64,000 bases of DNA from an uncultured Enterobacterales bacterium (GTDB lineage: Bacteria; Pseudomonadota; Gammaproteobacteria; Enterobacterales; CALYQQ01): assembly GCA_945288535.1 (NCBI GenBank), contig CALYQQ010000014.1, positions 20,822 through 84,821 on the forward strand. The letters are read 5' to 3'. Shown one piece after another: positions 63,601-64,000 of this stretch. The notes beneath the pieces were generated by a model, which did no database searches, had not been told where the DNA came from, and was given only the letters and a program-made list of their open reading frames with translations. Numbering within the stretch: the first letter of the stretch is position 1; each line of letters opens with the position of its first letter. A program made the position numbers and the translations under genes.

Positions 63601-64000
63601 TCTGTAGCGGTTAGTTTGCCACGTTCACCATTAGCCAGTGGGTTAGGTGTCATCGCCCAGTTACCGTCTTGATCAACAAGCGCACTTCCTTTCACATTGC
63701 CTTGTTCATCGGTTAGGGTAATCGTTGTACCGGGTTCACCTTTCCCTTTTAGACCTGATGCATTGTTACTGCTGATCTCTGGTGCCGTTGGGATAATGGT
63801 ATGCGCTTCACCACTGCTAATTTCACTACTGGTATTACCTGCTTTATCAGTGGCGGTTAGTTTACCGCTTTCGCCATTAGCCAGTGGATTAGGTGTCATC
63901 GTCCAATTACCGTCTTGATCAACAAGGACACTCTGTTTCACATGACCTTGTTCATCGGTTAAGGTAATCGTTGTACCTGGTTCACCTTTCCCTTTTAGAC
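57606..64000 (-). CDS. Giant repeat adhesin exported by type I secretion, 5' end outside window
   Basis: Open to the right edge; about 2,130 codons are visible. In the coding direction it has 14 Ig-like repeats of 82 residues, a bridging region, then an FG-GAP/VCBS-like segment at about 59.65-58.7 kb. There Asp-rich motifs (VDLNRDGLDDV, IDLTGDGYVD, ADFNNDGYMDLFIG, VDWNLDGKMDV, IDYNWDGAID) suggest calcium-binding blades. RTX-like motifs (GTGYNDTFYGSFGDDTYNG; QGNGGNDIYNLFNGGND) follow, then a C-terminal type I secretion target ending LMTLLINNQIV. The first codon is not in the window; the GTG near 63941 is internal to a repeat. Any N-terminal retention module is unseen. It is next to its likely exporter. 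Confidence 0.93.
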   Translation of the reverse strand, partial: LKGKGEPGTTITLTDEQGHVKQSVLVDQDGNWTMTPNPLANGESGKLTATDKAGNTSSEISSGEAHTIIPTAPEISSNNASGLKGKGEPGTTITLTDEQGNVKGSALVDQDGNWAMTPNPLANGERGKLTATDKAGNVSNDVSTGAADTQAPDVPEIVSNNASGLKGKGEPGTTITLTDEQGNVKQSALVDQDGNWTMTPNPLANGESGKLTATDKAGNTSSEISSGEAHTVIPNAPEISSNNASGLKGKGEPGTTITLTDEQGNVKQSALVDQDGNWAMTPNPLANGESGKLTVTDKAGNVSNEVASGIADTIAPAEPVLISNNSYGLRGKAEAGAIITLTDEQGNVKATKVVDQNGNWDISPNPLANGAIGKLTATDSAGNTSNVMSTGITDTQAPDVPEIISNNIQGLRGKGEPDATITLTDEQGNVRNAVIVDKNGNWVMSPNPLVNGESGKLTATDAAGNISNEVSSGVANTVIPSTPIVSSNNAAGLKGSGERGTTITLTDEQGNVKQSVPVDQDGNWAMTPNPLANGESGKLTATNKGGNVSAETVTGVAHTIIPDAPNLGSNNANGISGTGQPGSTVILYDDDGNIKGKAVISAEGNWSIIPNPFVHGQSGKLHIIDAAGNVSGETSTGVTDTIAPRPPQVESNNAYGLKGKAEADSTITVTDAQGNVLGTTRVDKEGNWVFTTNPLANGQRGKLTATDVAGNISSTIGTGIADTVPPDEPKVDINNGSGLEGRCEAGATITVTDVEGHLLGTTQVGQNGNWAFTSNPIQHGEKGIITATDAAGNISKSIITNEADTIPPDGPKISSNNSYGLKGSCEPGAIITVTDLQGNTLGTTQVDKNGNWAFNKNPLMNGQRGKVTATDAAGNISSTTNTGVTDTVPPDAPVIDSNNSYGLKGRSELGSSISVYDEQGNILGTTQVDANGNWSFNTNPIPHGKYGIVTATDVSGNISPAANTGITDIILPTRPTITSNNSYGLKGKAEPGSTVTVMDEKNTVLASTKVNDAGNWSFDTNPLSHGQRGKLTATDKAGNISTISMTDITDIIAPTAPQIDSNDIMGIKGKGEPNTTITLIDELGNIRGTTTVKADGSWEFPANLLPTILNGRVISTDASGNISSPTTITNHPPVDKPSVSGLTSTIGITTDTSHGLSQLSKYSQSETATDQDLVTRDQTVVISGMLSSTLAKLLNLQISTDNGSTWQNVNVNGLRWTYDLGEVTQSTTTVFHLRISDIYGNVADDSSFNKNGYTVIIDLDAPENMKFAPAIPTYTDTSSNYVFTSSQYGRVKANEIVSLVQDVNNDGIYQEGIDKVISFIRANNNGDWNLSTTLPEGRSSLGFIVWDQAGNHSQLQETTDIAVKITNLDYVNNNKAWNQMTDGWLGVNSAAVTLKDGNWSFFQSPKLGINTGSIYTMVNETGDNMQYTYLAQPQGVISGGYNGFMTSATFVDLNRDGLDDVLGMKSDFVGRNTSLWMQNEDGTYQGINLRVNEENLWFQHIGGTIAIDLTGDGYVDAFISTSEKTSSFSLLENKNGTLSLVNNTGKPGGAISEDLSILHEVSSVDIDNNGTIELVGHSDADPAGKSYNYDGTSLGILYNDGLKFNKITNYNGIFQSNGSDDRGDLLQSMVWADFNNDGYMDLFIGTGTSARLGRSENESRIYLNDGKGGLLTNNSDVLWFGDNVSAGTSLAVDWNLDGKMDVIKFSRSTNLLQSISLFINPGENGQWGNQKLLPNFTGLSSILGAVAIDYNWDGAIDAMIYNSNKAVFMENKNIVADGTSLHVRIVDAEGVNVFFGNTVHLYNSKGERIASQVLNPQSSGSNNSTGLLHFYGLDPNETYSIQMLRITNGVANHVGSGGNLGGYTESTVNTHWGNLTTGKAHDAVVLIAENDSDVVSTTQVGIVGTGYNDTFYGSFGDDTYNGAGGWHYLQNGQKEWNSYGLDIIDYSTSNAAMNVDLQAGIATGMGNHKLISIEGIIGSRYDDIFTDNAADNLFQGNGGNDIYNLFNGGNDTVVYRLLNTLDATGGNGSDIINGFHIGNTLTDNNADILNLTDLLDFKGSIAFYMDEGEKKLNYNSKDILNYIKVEQIDGNSVVSIDRDGSATNFDFAKLVTLNEVETDLMTLLINNQIV
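60588..64000 (-). repeat. Tandem array of 246-bp units coding Ig-like repeats
   Basis: Fourteen consecutive 82-codon units, the outermost cut by the window edge. Consensus features are SNN near the start, GLKGKGEPG, TITLTDEQGN, GNW, NPLANG and GKLTATDKAGN. Units nearest the right edge are almost identical in DNA; those towards the C-terminus are more diverged (SNNSYGLKG, GTTQVD type). Units 1/3 and 2/4 pair up, implying a 492-bp higher-order period. Confidence 0.95.

Noticed and set aside
63205..63918. Three plus-strand frames of 73 codons spaced exactly 246 bases apart, all starting MPCSSVK/MPCSSVR
   Set aside because: They are antisense shadows of the adhesin repeats; the spacing is that of the repeat unit, not of a gene family.
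60588..64000. Regular repeats that might suggest a CRISPR array
   Set aside because: Units are 246 bp, coding throughout, contiguous without unique spacers, and carry Ig-like protein repeats.

Overview
The window looks like chromosomal DNA of an A+T-rich gammaproteobacterium. Core proteins (PepN, PncB, AsnS, AspC, RuvABC, AspS, CmoAB, ArgS, SbcCD, AmpD, YcdX) align by eye almost end to end with their Escherichia coli counterparts, and many neighbour pairs are those of Enterobacterales. The low G+C, long A+T-rich spacers and a type I secreted adhesin locus would fit an Orbaceae-type gut symbiont (Gilliamella/Frischella/Orbus). That placement is inferred from memory of the families; no search was run.

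Layout. 1-6 kb: 5' part of rluD, divergent bamD, then the divergent pair pepN/pncB. 6-9.5 kb: asnS, aspC, grxA (in E. coli ompF lies between asnS and aspC; here nothing does). 9.6-16.1 kb, all minus strand: fmdB-type gene, aspS, nudB, yebC and ruvC form one tightly packed operon closed by a terminator. After it come a nicotinamidase/isochorismatase-like gene interrupted by a single in-frame TGA, then ruvA-ruvB with their own LexA box. 16.4-22.6 kb: cmoA-cmoB, ybiI, a PatB/MalY-type C-S lyase, yecM and argS. 22.7-30 kb: an OmpA-like porin, murJ, yceB-type lipoprotein, ycdX, ycdY and rlmG.

30.6-41.5 kb is the accessory part. It has tRNA-Ser(GGA), then sparse genes in A+T-rich DNA: two MATE exporters, a RafY-like sugar porin, an HxlR regulator with a divergent NAD(P)-binding protein, and grxB with a CPFS active site. 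A 62-bp imperfect direct repeat lies upstream of both the HxlR gene and the NAD(P)-binding gene. No integrase or transposase was seen. Several well-formed stem-loops in these spacers have no gene attached.

42.4-52.5 kb: sbcD-sbcC, the type IV pilin operon ppdD-hofB-hofC, and ampD-ampE. nadC, which sits between ampD and ppdD in E. coli, is missing. 52.6-64 kb: a complete type I secretion system (TolC-like, LapB-like ABC transporter without a peptidase cysteine, HlyD-like adaptor) next to a giant adhesin gene that runs off the right edge. The adhesin has 14 visible 82-residue Ig-like repeats, a bridging region, an FG-GAP/VCBS-like segment, RTX-like motifs and a C-terminal type I secretion signal. 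The secretion genes presumably export the adhesin for surface attachment. The most useful leads are the HxlR duplicated operator, the TGA-interrupted hydrolase, the homogenised adhesin repeats, the monothiol GrxB and the gene-less terminators.
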